Of a stretch of 64,000 nucleotides of DNA, positions 1 to 11,300 are shown piece after piece. A model generated the notes under the pieces. The model saw only the letters and a list, made by a program, of their open reading frames with translations. It had not been told where the DNA came from and made no database searches. The stretch is from Magicicada septendecula (Eukaryota; Arthropoda; Insecta; Hemiptera; Cicadidae): the NCBI GenBank assembly GCA_034769895.1, contig CM068367.1, positions 124,471,927-124,535,926 on the forward strand, given 5' to 3'. Positions within the stretch are counted from its first letter, which is position 1; each line of letters opens with the position of its first letter. The position numbers and the translations under genes are program-made.

Positions 1-28
1 TATTATTATTATTATTATTATTATTATA
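1..28. repeat. (TTA)n microsatellite
   Basis: Nine uninterrupted TAT/ATT units at the very start of the window; the array may continue to the left. Confidence 0.9.
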
Positions 29-435
29 ACTAAAATATTATTGCCTCTTCTATAATTTTTCAAAATAAAAATTATAAATTTAAATCACAAACCCTCCCTA
101 AACATTAATAATGGACTGATAAATATTAAAAATTTTAATTTAATCACTACCTAAAACGAAATAATGAAGTGTAACTAAATTCTGTTTTTGAAGAAAAAAC
201 TTAGAAAAAGAACAAAATCTAGGAAAAACCCAAAGCGTATAGTTAATATTATTGTTATTATACAATATTACAGTAGGATGTCTCTTAACCGACCCAATCG
301 AAACTTGTATAAGTTAGTATAAAGTGTATAAGTTAACGGCAGTGCTTTTTTTAAATAAAAAATTTACCGCTACATTTTATTTACCGCTACATAATATAAT
401 TTATACACAGTATCTGTAGTTAAGTACTTATGGAG
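29..435. other. AT-rich, no feature seen
   Basis: AT-rich sequence without a convincing reading frame or repeat structure. Confidence 0.5.
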
Positions 436-640
436 ACGAGACATGAACATTAAAAAAAAGGAATAAGAAACACTAAGAAGGGCTGAAAGAAAGATTATAA
501 GGCGAGTTTATGGCCCAGTTAAAGAAAATGATAAATGTAGAATAAGAAATAACAGGGACTTAGATGAGCTACTCAAGCATGAGGACACTGTAAGATTCGT
601 AAAGGCTCAACGAATACAATGACTATGCTCTGTATGATGG
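436..640 (+). mobile_element. LINE 3' coding fragment (RTE-like, tentative)
   Basis: One frame reads [19 protein letters not shown], then a region ending [12 protein letters not shown]. This is the conserved segment near the C-terminus of insect endonuclease/reverse-transcriptase LINE proteins (FERKILRRIYGPVKE followed by RWLGHVERM). The reading stops just after RIQ, and neither the RT core nor the 3' tail is present. It is an old internal fragment of about 200 bp. The clade is inferred from motif wording only; the LINE pieces near 31.1 kb and 34.4 kb carry the same block. Confidence 0.7.
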
Positions 641-1030
641 TGGTTGGCGTGTGGACCCTTGGCCTACCTGCTACCTCTCCCCCATTCTAATACTTCCGCC
701 CGGGCTCGACAGCAGCTAATTGCCGCGTGAGTCACCTCACTGTGCGTCCAGTATGAAACAATTTTTTTTTGCCTCGCTCAATACTGGTAAAATTTTGTTA
801 TATGTGAAATCAGCGAAATAATACGATTAAAATGACACCAAACACGACTAAAAAATATTAAATTTTAAGGTGTTTCAAGGTAAAAGGTCAACAACTACTT
901 TAATACACATCTTCAGTGCATACTGCTCAAAGAATAAGTTTAAATGAAAAATACGAATACTTGTTGAATTGCTTTGTTTAATTCTTTGATTGAAAAAGAA
1001 CACACATAAAGACTCATAATCTACCACGCA
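641..1030. other. Unassigned spacer
   Basis: A moderately GC-rich patch near 660-750 followed by AT-rich sequence. No gene or recognisable repeat found. Confidence 0.4.
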
Positions 1031-1423
1031 GGTGGCGTCAACGGATGGATAAATGCACCCCCGCTGATTTTCAAATCTAAGAAAACGGTTGACTACCATG
1101 AGGAAATGAATTCTGAGATATTTGAGTGCTGGTTTTTTGAAGTGTTGCTTCCTTCACTACCACCCGGTTCAACAATAGTGATGGACAACGCTCCTTACCA
1201 CTCAAGAGTAAACAACTCGGCTCCAACCTCATCCTCAAGGAAAGGAGAAATGGCAGATTGGCTAACCTCACGAGAAGTTCGTATCACGGACGACATGCGT
1301 AAGCCCGAACTGTATAATCTCGTCAAGCCACTAGACATAAAACTGAGAAAGAGAACGGTGAAAGAAAACGGTTTTGTTTGAAGCGTGCTCCAAAGCCCAA
1401 AATTGGACATTGATGAACACAGC
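1031..1423 (+). pseudogene. Tc1/mariner-superfamily transposase fragment
   Basis: The frame reads GGVNGWINAPPLIF, SKKTVDYHEEMN, then a W..LLPSLPPGS block and VMDNAPYHS. VMDNAPYHS is the second catalytic aspartate block of Tc1/IS630-type DDE transposases. It continues through a RKGEMADWL segment and, after a change of frame near 1375, through ACSKAQNWTLMNT, which sits where these proteins carry the strand before PPYHC.LNPIE. The first catalytic block and the third acidic residue are missing, and a LINE 3' end abuts it at about 1424. This is a broken internal piece of roughly 130 codons with no terminal repeats seen. Confidence 0.75.
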
Positions 1424-1800
1424 ACAAGAATTAAGTTTTAAATTTTACAAGACAATTGCAATACCCACATTGGCATATGCGAGTAAGGCTTGGATCATGA
1501 CAGAAAAAGAATGCGGCAAGATTCAGACGGCTGAAATGCAGTTTCTTCGGCGTACTTTAAACTATACATTGCAAGATAGAATAAGGAATGAGGATACCAG
1601 AGGAAAACTCGAAGTAGAGGAGGACACAAATGAAATTATTCAGCTTACATGATGGGATTATCTGGAAAGGATGACAGAGCATCGATTGCCGAAAGTGGCA
1701 CTGAACTATAAAGCCATTGGTAGAAGAGACGTGAGTCGTCCGAGGATGAGATGGGTGCCGGAACAGGTTTATATAACTTAATCATCAAAGTGAAGAAGAA
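1424..1800 (+). mobile_element. LINE 3' end with (GAA)n tail (family B)
   Basis: The protein reads FYKTIAIPTLAYASKAW, then a QTAEMQFLRRTLNYTLQD block, then WDYLERMTEHRLPK and ALNYKAIGRRDVSRPRMRW. This is the C-terminal part of a LINE polyprotein. One stop interrupts it near 1650. The end, GATGGGTGCCGGAACAGG then a TATATAAC box and GAAGAAGAAG, matches the copy at 19.6-19.96 kb and the 51-bp stub at 5137-5187, which together define the family's 3' terminus. The copy is 5'-truncated. No target duplication was identified. Confidence 0.85.
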
Positions 1801-3696
1801 GAAGAAAACGAAGAAATAAAGAGGCGTTACAAGTTTCGAGATGTGGACAAAGATGGAGAATGGAAGGATAGAGTGACGAGTGAAAAGGAGTTTGTAAGAG
1901 TAGGAGAGAAACGGAGAGTGTTGGATATCATTAAGGGCCTGCAAAAATGTATTAAATCAATGGATCATTTTCACTCTAGATGTTTTTAATAAATTTCAGA
2001 AATGTATTAATCCTTTAAGAAGGAATCTGGATGGTGCAATAGTAGAGCTTCAAGTGAAGCATCATCAGTCTGAGACTATCTCAGAGTGGATCATATTCAT
2101 GACATCCAACAAGAAGATTATGATCTCATCCAGTCCTAATGGGTACCTGAGAAATTGGTGGGACATTGTATGTAGCAAACAGTGTTGGTAGAAACACTGG
2201 AAACGATGATAAACGGAAATGGGAGTAGAGAACGGATCAGATGATAGTTGATATCAACTAACTTGCGCTAACTTGAAATGAAGAGACTAACCCAGAAAAT
2301 GAAAGCATGGAGGAAGCATGCATTCCCTGTAAGACCGACCTTTGGGCCGAAAACACATGTGACTGTGACTATCATGCTCTGATGATGACGACCGCTAGAG
2401 CCGAATAAACGTCATTCCTCGGTAGAATAGCCTGATAGTTTTAACAAGTAACGGAATTTACACGGACACGGTGGAGCCTTCGACATCAAATGACACGAAA
2501 AGTCACTTGATTTTGTTTTCGCTTTCTTGAATATCTTTCTATGTTATGTTTTCGCATTCCTCCATTCGTTTAATTAACATCATTGGAAAATGGGTCTGTG
2601 GCAGCACTTGATGGTTTCCGTTTAAATCGTTTTCTGACTATTTAATCTGCTTGATCAACTCCTCTTCCGCATTCCTATTGAATGAATTTTTGTTCCTACT
2701 GAATTATGGAATTTCACTCCATAATTTTTTAGTTTCCCAACGGCACTAGGGGATGAAAGAACTTGAAAGGTGGGTCTCCGAAAGAAACCCAGAGCAGGAC
2801 CAGAGGCTCAAAGGTTGCACTCCTGCCAGTTGTTTTACTCTACAGAACGCTGGTAACGTTCTTAGAGGACATTTATCTTACTCAAAATTTGCAAAGGAAC
2901 ATGTCGGATGGCGACAATGGCTATGGACAGGAAACGATTACAGGAATTGTTATTGGGGGCATGTTAACTTTTTCCATTATTTAAACGAATTAATTAATAC
3001 GCGAATTCTGATAAAACGCTGCACTGTTTCAAACTAAAAAAAGGGAAAAATACAATAGGAAAACACTGAAACGTACGTACGGATAAAAAAAAGAATACGT
3101 AATAAAACTGAGGCCAATAGACGCATTCAGACAATATGTCCATAACAAATTAACTTTTAAAGAAATACCAAAATACTAAGGAAAATGCCACTTCCTCAAA
3201 AGTTTTGAAAATTTAGTGAGTTTAAGGATAAAGTACAAATTGGTATCTGATTAATTAGTTCGGGAGCACAGAAGTTAAATCTATCTATGAATTTTTTAAA
3301 TTAATATTTGCGGTCTGATATTATATAATTTAATAATTTTTAAAAACGTTACTGTGATAAAAATCTTTCATTCGGTAAGATTACTCCGTTTAAGCCGTTC
3401 GTATCCTAATGTGTAGTTAGTTAATTTCGAGAAAGATCTACAAATCGTGACGCCGCTGCGATATACAGCGCATTCTGGAAGCGAAGGTCAGAACTATGTG
3501 GGGACTAAGCAGCCTGCATTCCCTACTTTCGCCGGCAAAAAGCTCAGTGTACATTATTTTATTTAAGATTTGATACATAGGAGAGTAGAGTGTAGCCTAT
3601 ATTTCGATAACAGAATTCATATTTTATTCATCAGTGCGCAGTTATTTAATATAAATTAGAAGTCAAAATTTCACAGATAAAAAAATTCAACAAAGC

Positions 3697-3697
<1 letters not shown>
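1801..3697. other. Unassigned region, probably old repeats
   Basis: AT-rich spacer. About 1826-1935 looks like further LINE-type sequence but cannot be assigned. A 94-codon open frame at 2753-3037 has no recognisable domain and may be chance. The stretch 3440-3550 is locally GC-richer and unassigned. Confidence 0.35.
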
Positions 3698-3758
<61 letters not shown>

Positions 3759-3779
3759 ATTCTTCTTCTTCTTCTTCTT
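3698..3779. repeat. (TTG)n-(TTC)n compound microsatellite
   Basis: About twenty TTG units up to 3758, then about six TTC units. On the minus strand the TTC part is a GAA tail lying just beyond a minus-strand LINE end, so the array probably grew from that tail. Confidence 0.9.
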
Positions 3780-4010
3780 TCGCCGTGTTTTAGTTTTCAC
3801 CTGCTACGACATCTACTTCCCCTACTACGACATCTACGATCTCTCCATCTTTTCTTAGGTATTCCAAGGATCTTCCTCCTTTTGGTTACGTTCAAACATT
3901 TTTTTAGGATTCACTGTATTTAGATTGTTTGTCCATTTTTTCCTGTATTCTTTTAAGCCCCGCAGGAGAAGTTCTATAGTTAATTCCATGAGTGGAAGAG
4001 GAAGGGACCT
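3761..4010 (-). mobile_element. LINE 3' end, minus strand
   Basis: The minus strand reads GLKEYRKKWTNNLN, then PKKMFERNQKEEDP. This resembles the terminal W..HL.RM ... PK ... P.G.RD.GRPRKRW motif of insect LINE proteins, worn by substitutions and a stop. A GAA-rich tail follows on the same strand (the TTC array). The copy is 5'-truncated and old. Confidence 0.6.
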
Positions 4011-4018
4011 GTACAGCG

Positions 4019-4862
4019 CCATCCACGGTGGCTCCGACACCTGACACCTCTATCCAACACACAGCGCCTCATTGTGCCGCGGAGGTGAACCAGTATTTCG
4101 GTTGGATTGGGGCTGACGTTAGCCGGGTTAAGGTGTGCATCTTGTGAACGGGAACCGGGGGTTACCTCCTCCCTGGCAGTAGCTGCGCAGGTAACTGCTC
4201 CTGCCCCGATGGGCCTCGCTAACATCAAAGGGCAGTAACCCTAGTAGCACAGTTGTCCACGCAGTGTATCCCTGTTCAGGTATGGGAGGGCCATTCAGGG
4301 TAAGTCGCTGTGTAGCTGGTTGAACTCCGCCAGGTGAACCTGCGGCTACGGCTCCGGGAGATGAGAGCTGGTGCTAGACTGCTGATTACCGGTGGCGCCT
4401 TCTACCTCCGAAACACTCACCTTGGTGCACGCAGCTTTACGGACCGCGGTGTTAACATATTTTCGGCGGTATCAGGGGGCTAATAATCTGAACAAAGCGG
4501 GCGTCCAGCGTTCCGTGGTGCGAACTGAGGGTCTGCGTAACCGGCGCTGCTGAAGCCTAAACCTAGCTCGAGTTCGGGGGTCAGCCATCTCCGTCCGCTT
4601 GCCTGGGTACCGAAACGCCGCTTCCCCCACGCCACCGTTGGGCAACATTATGTCTTGAATCAACATATTAAGTTATTAAATACCACTGTCGCGAAGTGCG
4701 TTAAACTCCTTTTAAGGAGAAGATTCCAGCCCACTCGTTAGTATCCAGTAGATGGAGAACGGGGGGTTTTGCTGCCTTTCCCTGGCAAGGTCATGTGGTT
4801 TCTGCCGGTGGTGCTAATATATAGGTGCTAAAAAGAGCTGGAATGATCTACTAAAGATCGAG
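4019..4862. repeat. GC-rich insert flanked by an 8-bp direct repeat
   Basis: An 844-bp block, clearly GC-richer than its surroundings, lies between two copies of GTACAGCG (4011-4018 and 4863-4870). No long frame, tail or terminal inverted repeat is evident. The direct repeat suggests a target duplication, but 8 bp can occur by chance. It could be the untranslated part of a retroelement or a non-autonomous DNA element. I do not recognise the family. Confidence 0.4.
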
Positions 4863-4881
4863 GTACAGCGATGGCGCTAGG

Positions 4882-5412
4882 CAGTGGTATAACTACGAAG
4901 GGGTTCAGAGGGTCAATCAGCCCAAGAGTAACTAAAAATCTCATCGATTTTCAATAATCACTTAACGTAGACCTTCTTCTAAGCCGATTGCGTATCAAAA
5001 TAAGGGTTACCGGTATATATAATTGTAGAAATAAAAGGAATAACGATATTTATAAATTAATACAATGAAGTTACAGTTTTCTTAATAATGGCAATCATCA
5101 GTATCGTTAAATAACGTACGCATTTACAACATACTTGAGATGGGTGGCGGAACAGATTTATATAACCTAATCCTTGAAAAGAAAAAGATTTACAACATAC
5201 TTCACACCAAAACAGGTTTACTCAAAAACTATGAAAGACAAAGAATTTATAAAATTGTATGGGAAAACTCCTGAATTTCTTATTTGTCCTGAGAAAAATC
5301 GGGAGTCCAACCTTCAAGACAGTGTCATCCCCCCTCCACAGAAACAAGTCACATCCTCCCCAGAAGCTAGTCTCACCCCCCCCCCCAGGAGCAGCTCCTA
5401 GTTACGCCACTG
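4882..5412. mobile_element. Non-autonomous hAT-type element with 8-bp target duplication
   Basis: The left end CAGTGGTATAACTAC and the reverse complement of the right end, CAGTGGCGTAACTAG, form imperfect terminal inverted repeats that begin with the CAG typical of hAT elements. Exact GCGCTAGG copies flank them at 4874-4881 and 5413-5420, and 8 bp is the hAT target duplication length. At 531 bp, with only a short proline- and serine-rich frame on the right, it cannot encode a transposase. A LINE stub is nested inside. Confidence 0.85.
5137..5187 (+). mobile_element. 51-bp LINE stub with 15-bp target duplication (family B)
   Basis: The insert is only the 3' terminus of LINE family B: GATGGGTGGCGGAACAG, then a TATATAACCTAATCCTTGAA box and an A/G-rich tail. 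It is bounded by perfect ATTTACAACATACTT copies at 5122-5136 and 5188-5202. It landed inside the hAT-type element, so it is younger than that element. Confidence 0.9.
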
Positions 5413-5420
5413 GCGCTAGG

Positions 5421-6055
5421 TCATCTTCTACAATAATGCATGTACTTTGTTATTAATTCAATTCTCTTTGTATTTGTAACACCGTCCGTATGTCACTACT
5501 TCATTTTCTGCTTATTACTGTGGATCCTGCCGAACGTCAAAGAAGTGTCATTTCTGCCGTTATACTCTTCCTTTCCTGGGCCACAAAAGCCATCAGTTTT
5601 ATTTACGATGTCCCCAAATAATTAAGTCACAATGTAATAAAGTAAGGGCCAGTACAGATTTCTTGAGTTAAAATATAGAAAAACTATTACTACGATGAAA
5701 GTAGTCTGACAGTAGAATCTTCTAGTTTGATTTAATTGATCTTAGTGGGTGCCTTCTTATACTCTGTACTCAACGTCTAGTGTCCAATTTTTTCACAAAG
5801 CTATTGCGATTTTTTCACAAATATAACTCTCTGAGACTTTTGCTCCTCCCCCCCCCCCATTCATTGGCAGGATCAATCTGGAAAATAACAGGGTTCTCTA
5901 GGGTAAACATATGGTCACACATGACGAGTTTTACGAAAATCTGTTGATACGTTCAGAAGTTGTCGTGAGGCATACTTCAAATAGACAGAGAGACGGCCAA
6001 ATGCCAAACGGTAGAGTTAAAACTAAGAACTCGCTTCGCTCATTCAATAATGTTG
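5421..6055. other. Unassigned spacer
   Basis: Short open frames around 5440-5625 and 5911-6050 show no recognisable domain. A poly-C run lies near 5850. Nothing else seen. Confidence 0.4.
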
Positions 6056-6059
6056 TTAA

Positions 6060-7155
6060 GGGCACTCGTAACCGGCAGATCGACCAAAAAACGATTTTTG
6101 TTTTTTTCTATTAAAAAATCTTCAATATTTTCTGAGTAGGCCCTAATTTAATACCAAAATGTGAACACGCCTAACGATAAATTTTGTATGACTAAAAAAA
6201 AAATGAGATCGTAGGAAATCTCTATCAAAAGTGCTCATAATATTCTCACTTTTACCCTAAAAATGAAGACTCTTGGTGCAAATATAACCAGGCCATCCTA
6301 ATTGGTGACACTTACAGTATTCACTTAAACATTCAATAGCAATGTCTGTAGTGTCAGTTATAAAGCCAATATTTGCTGATCTGAGTCATCGTAATTTGTT
6401 AAAAAAATGTCTTCATGGTAGTACACAGAATGAAAACGAGTCGCTAAACCATTTGATTTGGAATAGATTGAAAAAAATATGTTTGTTGGGCTCGATACTT
6501 TGTTTTGGGGTTAACATGATGCTGCATTGAAGGTAATATAAGTAAGTGTCAAGTCTTACAAAGATTGGGGATAAAACCAGGATCAAATATGGTTACGGTA
6601 ATGAAAAGCATTTTCTTGCAACGAATCCTTGAGGCGGAGACAGTGATGAAAACGGTTAGGCAGTCAACTAGATATGTAAATAGACGACCAAATGGACATA
6701 ACTGAAGACTCCGAGTATGGAGCTGGACTATTTTAAATCAGGCAAATCAACAAAAATTAGTTTTAAAATGCGTTTTTCTGAAAATCTATTTTTTTAATAA
6801 ATGACCCTTTACTTCAGAAACCAAGTGAACTATTAAACTGAATTTTTTTGTGGCTGTTGGGTTAATGGAGATAGGCTATAACTACACTACTATAACTATA
6901 CAGCTTCACTGAAAAATAAAACGTAAAAAAATAGTAAATATGCTTTTTGTATGAAAGTTTTTAGAGCAAAATATAAAAAATTATTAAAAAATCAGGAAAT
7001 TGAGATACGTATTCATATAATAGTAGCGTTTGTAGTGTATAACGTCCTTAACTGCGTGTGCTAAATTTCAGACTTCTATGTTTTACAGGTTCTAAGACAA
7101 TGGGTCTCAAAATTGATGAATTTAGCATGGTAAGCATAGCCGGTTACGAGTGTCC
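6060..7155 (+). mobile_element. TTAA-flanked DNA transposon, internally truncated
   Basis: TTAA sits at both edges (6056-6059 and 7156-7159). Just inside are inverted repeats GGGCACTCGTAACCGGC (left) and, reverse-complemented, GGACACTCGTAACCGGC (right), 16 of 17 identical. TTAA duplication is typical of piggyBac and Sola3 elements. The inside keeps the C-terminal part of a transposase on the plus strand followed by about 400 bp of AT-rich sequence. Confidence 0.8.
6238..6753 (+). pseudogene. C-terminal relic of a Mutator-like-type transposase
   Basis: Read across at least two changes of frame, the remnant gives YPKNEDSWCKYNQA, then VVSVIKPIFADLSH and LLKKCLHGSTQNENESLN with HLIWNRLKK, later LGIKPGSNM and finally EDSEYGAGLF before a stop. 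The CLHG.TQN.NE..N..IW.R block and the YGAG.F ending are hallmarks of a transposase widespread in insects and cnidarians that I recall as the Mutator-like transposase domain. The N-terminal half is absent. Family memory, not a search, supports the name; the motif match itself is strong. Confidence 0.7.
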
Positions 7156-7159
7156 TTAA

Positions 7160-7878
7160 ATCCCTACCGGACTGACAACAAAGCTCGGCCGACCAATATG
7201 ACTGTTTTCCCGCGAAACTAATATTTCTCCGCTCTAGATATATTCCCATTCAGTCATACTTGACTCATTGCCTTTTAACATTTCAAGTGGATTATTGTTT
7301 TTCGAGAAAGTGAAGTTAAACTGTTAAATTGCCATTTTATTTACAATGTAATGTTAACTTCATCCGTCTATAATAAACATTCTTCCGAAAATTGCATCAG
7401 CTTCCGTCCCTATTGAATGCCGTTTACAAAATTCTCCAACCTCTGGCACCTCTGGATTGGTTGCTCAACTCAAAATGTTTAACACTTGTTCTCATCCTTG
7501 TTGATTTTCGAGTGGCAGTTTCCTCGTTCATTCACGTAAACTTTAAATAAATAAAACTTAACGCCAAATTTTCTTCACTTTCTCTGCTTTTAGACGACGC
7601 ATATGCGATGGTGACGCACCAGGAAATAAGATGAGTTACATGTGGCCGAAATTTGGTTGAGTTTATACGTTGTATTTGCGTTGTTACAACCATCGTTTTA
7701 AAAACAAATTATATTACTTTATATGGTAATTTTGAAATTTGAACAAAATTAACTCTTAAACATTGGTCTATCGGTAGAAAGTATTTTTACTGTAATTGTA
7801 AAATTCCCGTAAATCTCGATTTAGTTAGTATTTCTTTTTTCTAACTGTGCCGTTTGTTAGTTCCATACATAATTATTT
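7160..7878. other. Unassigned spacer before BEL element 1
   Basis: AT-rich; no frame, repeat or RNA recognised. It ends in CAAGT (7879-7883), the target duplicated by the BEL element. Confidence 0.4.
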
Positions 7879-7883
7879 CAAGT

Positions 7884-8375
7884 TGTTAAACTTTGTAGTT
7901 TTAATATTTGCAATGTAACGGCGTGTGCGTGCAGTGACGTCATTCCCCCCGCTAAACTGCTGCCAGCGTCTTCCACACGCTCGTAGCAGTCTGTTGTTAG
8001 TTAACTGTTACACTCCGAACGGGCAACAAGCCTTCATTCGCCAGCCGCGGCTATGTAATTACAGTATTTTCAATACGGAATATTCTACTTCAAATTATTA
8101 TTATGCTCTTCTGTGTTTAATACATCAGCACTTAGGCGATTTCATCCTCAATTCATTATCATGACTTTCAGTATTTAATTTAATTCTACTTCTCAGGCAA
8201 TGTATGCCGCGCTACACTGCACGTGCCATGCAATCATTTTCTTACAACCTTTAATAAACAGTTAATTCAAAGAAAATATACAGTCCACTACTTATTTCAC
8301 ATCATACCAGCCAACTCATCACCTAACGTTGTAACACCAACTCAAGATTATTTCGAGAGCGTCGAAGGCGTAACA
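7884..8375 (+). repeat. 5' LTR of BEL element 1
   Basis: It starts TGTTAAA and ends GTAACA, and pairs with 13558-14045. The paired LTRs fix the borders of the element. Confidence 0.93.
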
Positions 8376-11300
8376 TTTGGTCCTCCGGGCCGGATCAAGA
8401 TTCTGATCTATATTTCATTTAATGGGCCCAAACGACATTTTGTTCAAGCCCGAATCTTCTCAAACCTAAGATTGCTGGCCGTAGCATACCTTCATTATTT
8501 TCAAAAATAAAAAACTTTATACTTGGCCGTACAAGATTCTGCAGGATATCATCTCTAAGACAGCAAGATATTACAATTCATCGTCACTTGTCATACAGCG
8601 GCGAAAAATTAGAACTTCAAGCTTGAACGGAGAGCTACAGCTTCAAGCATTACCCGACAAGCGGAAACAAGACTTGCGCCACCAATCCAAGGCTGCTGGA
8701 CAGAATCGCCAAGGAAACGACAGGCAACTGAGCCATCTTAAACCTGACGGGGACTCATAATCCACGTGACTATGAACTTGTATTTCTTCTAGTTTTTCAC
8801 TTATAATTTTATGTACAGTAAAAGTCAGTAATATTTTAAAACATACAGTTAATAGCATTTGATATAAAATCATTAATAATTTTTATATAAACAGAAATTA
8901 GTTTCAAGTGACCATAGACCTGTATTTTCACATAAATTTTCACTTATACAATTTTACAATAATTCAGTCAGAAACTTAAGTAATGTGATGAAGCTATATG
9001 TATATTTTTACTTTCAATGAGTCATATTTTCAAGTAATTTTCATATAACTATTAAAAAAAAAATAAGTACATATTATAATAAGGAGTTAGATTAAGTTAT
9101 ATACCGATCACTGGCTGCCGCATTATATCGGAATTGGATAAAGTACGCAAATTGCATTAATTGTTCACTTGTTCTGTATTTATTTATCTGTTTCGGATCA
9201 CAGCTTGCAGTGCAATCATGGCTGATGTGAAAGCTTTAATTAAAAAACGTGGCACAATTAAGGCCTCCATATCCCGTATAAACACCTTCGCGGACAATTT
9301 CGATCCTGAATTAAATGATCACCGTGCTTTAAAAATTAAACTTCGTCACTTGATGGAGTTGTCCGCGAAGTATGATGAAATTCAGACCCAAATTGAGGCT
9401 GATGAATCTGATTTCACATCGGTAAGTGACAGAGTTCAGACAGAGGATGATCTCTGCACTATTGAGTGTAAACTGCACAATTTATTAGAACGTGTAGAAG
9501 AGGTGAACAAAAAACCATTAAATCAAGCGGAAGTTACGCCAATTAAAACATCCCCTATTCAGTTGGAGCCAATTAAATTGCTCTGCTTCTCAGGCAACAT
9601 TATTGATTGGCAGCATTATTACATGTTCTTGGAGTTAGTACACGTCATAACTGACCTCACGGACATCCAGAAATTACATTATTTACATTCTTCACTAAGG
9701 GACGAGGCTTTAAATGTAATAAAGTCTCTCCCAATCACACATGATAATTATGCGGTAGCCATTGAGCTATTGAAGGCCAGGTATGATAGTAAATTAATTG
9801 TCTCAGCGTATCATATAGGGAATGTCTTGGGCATGAAGTCCATTCAGCAAGAGTCCATGGTTGGCATTTCAAAATTTATTAACGAAATCACCGCAAATAT
9901 AAACGCTTTGAATTCATTGAGTTTACCTGTAAATACTTTTGAAATTATTTTTGTTCAATATTTAACGCAGAAACTCGATAACCAGACATGCCGACTATGG
10001 AAGGAAAGTCTATCCGACGAGCGATTCCCTAATTTCGACAATTTTATTAAATTTTTAAATGGTAGAAGGCAATTAATGCAAAACGTCGGCGCCTCGACCA
10101 GTTCAGCAAACAGAATACAAGTTAGCGATAAGATTCCCTATTGCAAGACTATTAAACCAGTTGAGCTCACTAGGTCAACATTCCATACTCATATCAACAA
10201 TAACATTTGTCAGCTGTGTCGTGGTAAACATAGACTCTGAATGCCCACAATTTGTGGCTATATCTCCCTTTGAGCGAAAAAACATTTTAGTCAAATACAA
10301 ACTTTGCTTAAATTGCATGCGTCCAGGCCATGAGCCCTCACACTGTCCTTCCAAATTTTCTTGTAGGACATGTGCTAAACGACATCATACAATGATCCAT
10401 ATATCAGGCAGTAACACTTCAAGCAGGGGCAACAATAAATTTTCCCTCAAATTACAAACAAACAAATCTATTCTATTATCCACGGCTGTCTGCATGACAA
10501 CGGACCAAGCCGGTAGGAAGCATCCAGTAAGGATTCTATTAGATTCAGGATCTCAGGCAAACTTCTGTACCATGAGTTTCGCACGCCGCATGGGTCTAAA
10601 ATTAACCAAGTCTCAACTACCCATCACCGATATAAACAATTCCTTATGTCAAGCTGATTTTAGTACAAGGGTAAGGCTGAATTCTCGTTACAAGGATTTC
10701 AATCTGAACGTGCATTACTCCGTGCTTCCCAGTATTACGAATAATCTCCCTGCAGAATCGTTTGATATCTCATTCCTAAATATACCAAAGGGCATATTCC
10801 TAGCTGACCCGCAACTGAACTTTTCTTCACAAATCGACATATTACTTGGTGCCCAGTACTACTTACAATTGATTGAACCGATCAAATTCATCCGCAGCCC
10901 ACATTTCCCCATAATACAGGAGACAAAATTGGGATTCATCCTCGCTGGTAACCTGCCTTTTAATGTCGACATGACAAAACCTGTTTCATCATTTATAGCG
11001 TGCGAAGATAACAATGCCATTTCATCGCAATTAAAAGACTTCTGGCAATTGGAGGACGTTGCACTCCGTACTCCCTCAGTTGAGGACTCAGAATGCGAAA
11101 ATCATTTCATCGCTAACACTTTCCGCAATAATAGTGGTAGATTTGTGGTGTCCTTACCTCGCAGGGGATACAACTCTCATTTGGGCGATTCCCTTCCCGG
11201 AGCTATTCGCAGATTTCAATCACTGGAACTTAAGTTCAAGAAGAACCCTGCTGACATCCTATCGCGTGGTTGCCTACCCCGTTTTTACACGGTCACCCAC

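Noticed and set aside
2381-2420. CTGATGATGACGACCGC ... GCCGAATAAACGTC as another hammerhead
   Set aside because: The core boxes resemble the others, but the GAAA box is interrupted and the spacer forms no helix.
3698-3779. Homopolymeric-residue coding sequence (poly-Leu/Cys/Val or poly-Gln/Asn)
   Set aside because: A simple microsatellite with no open frame on either side.
8376-8393. Naming the tRNA that primes the BEL elements
   Set aside because: The presumed primer-binding sites do not match a tRNA 3' end that I can recall with confidence.
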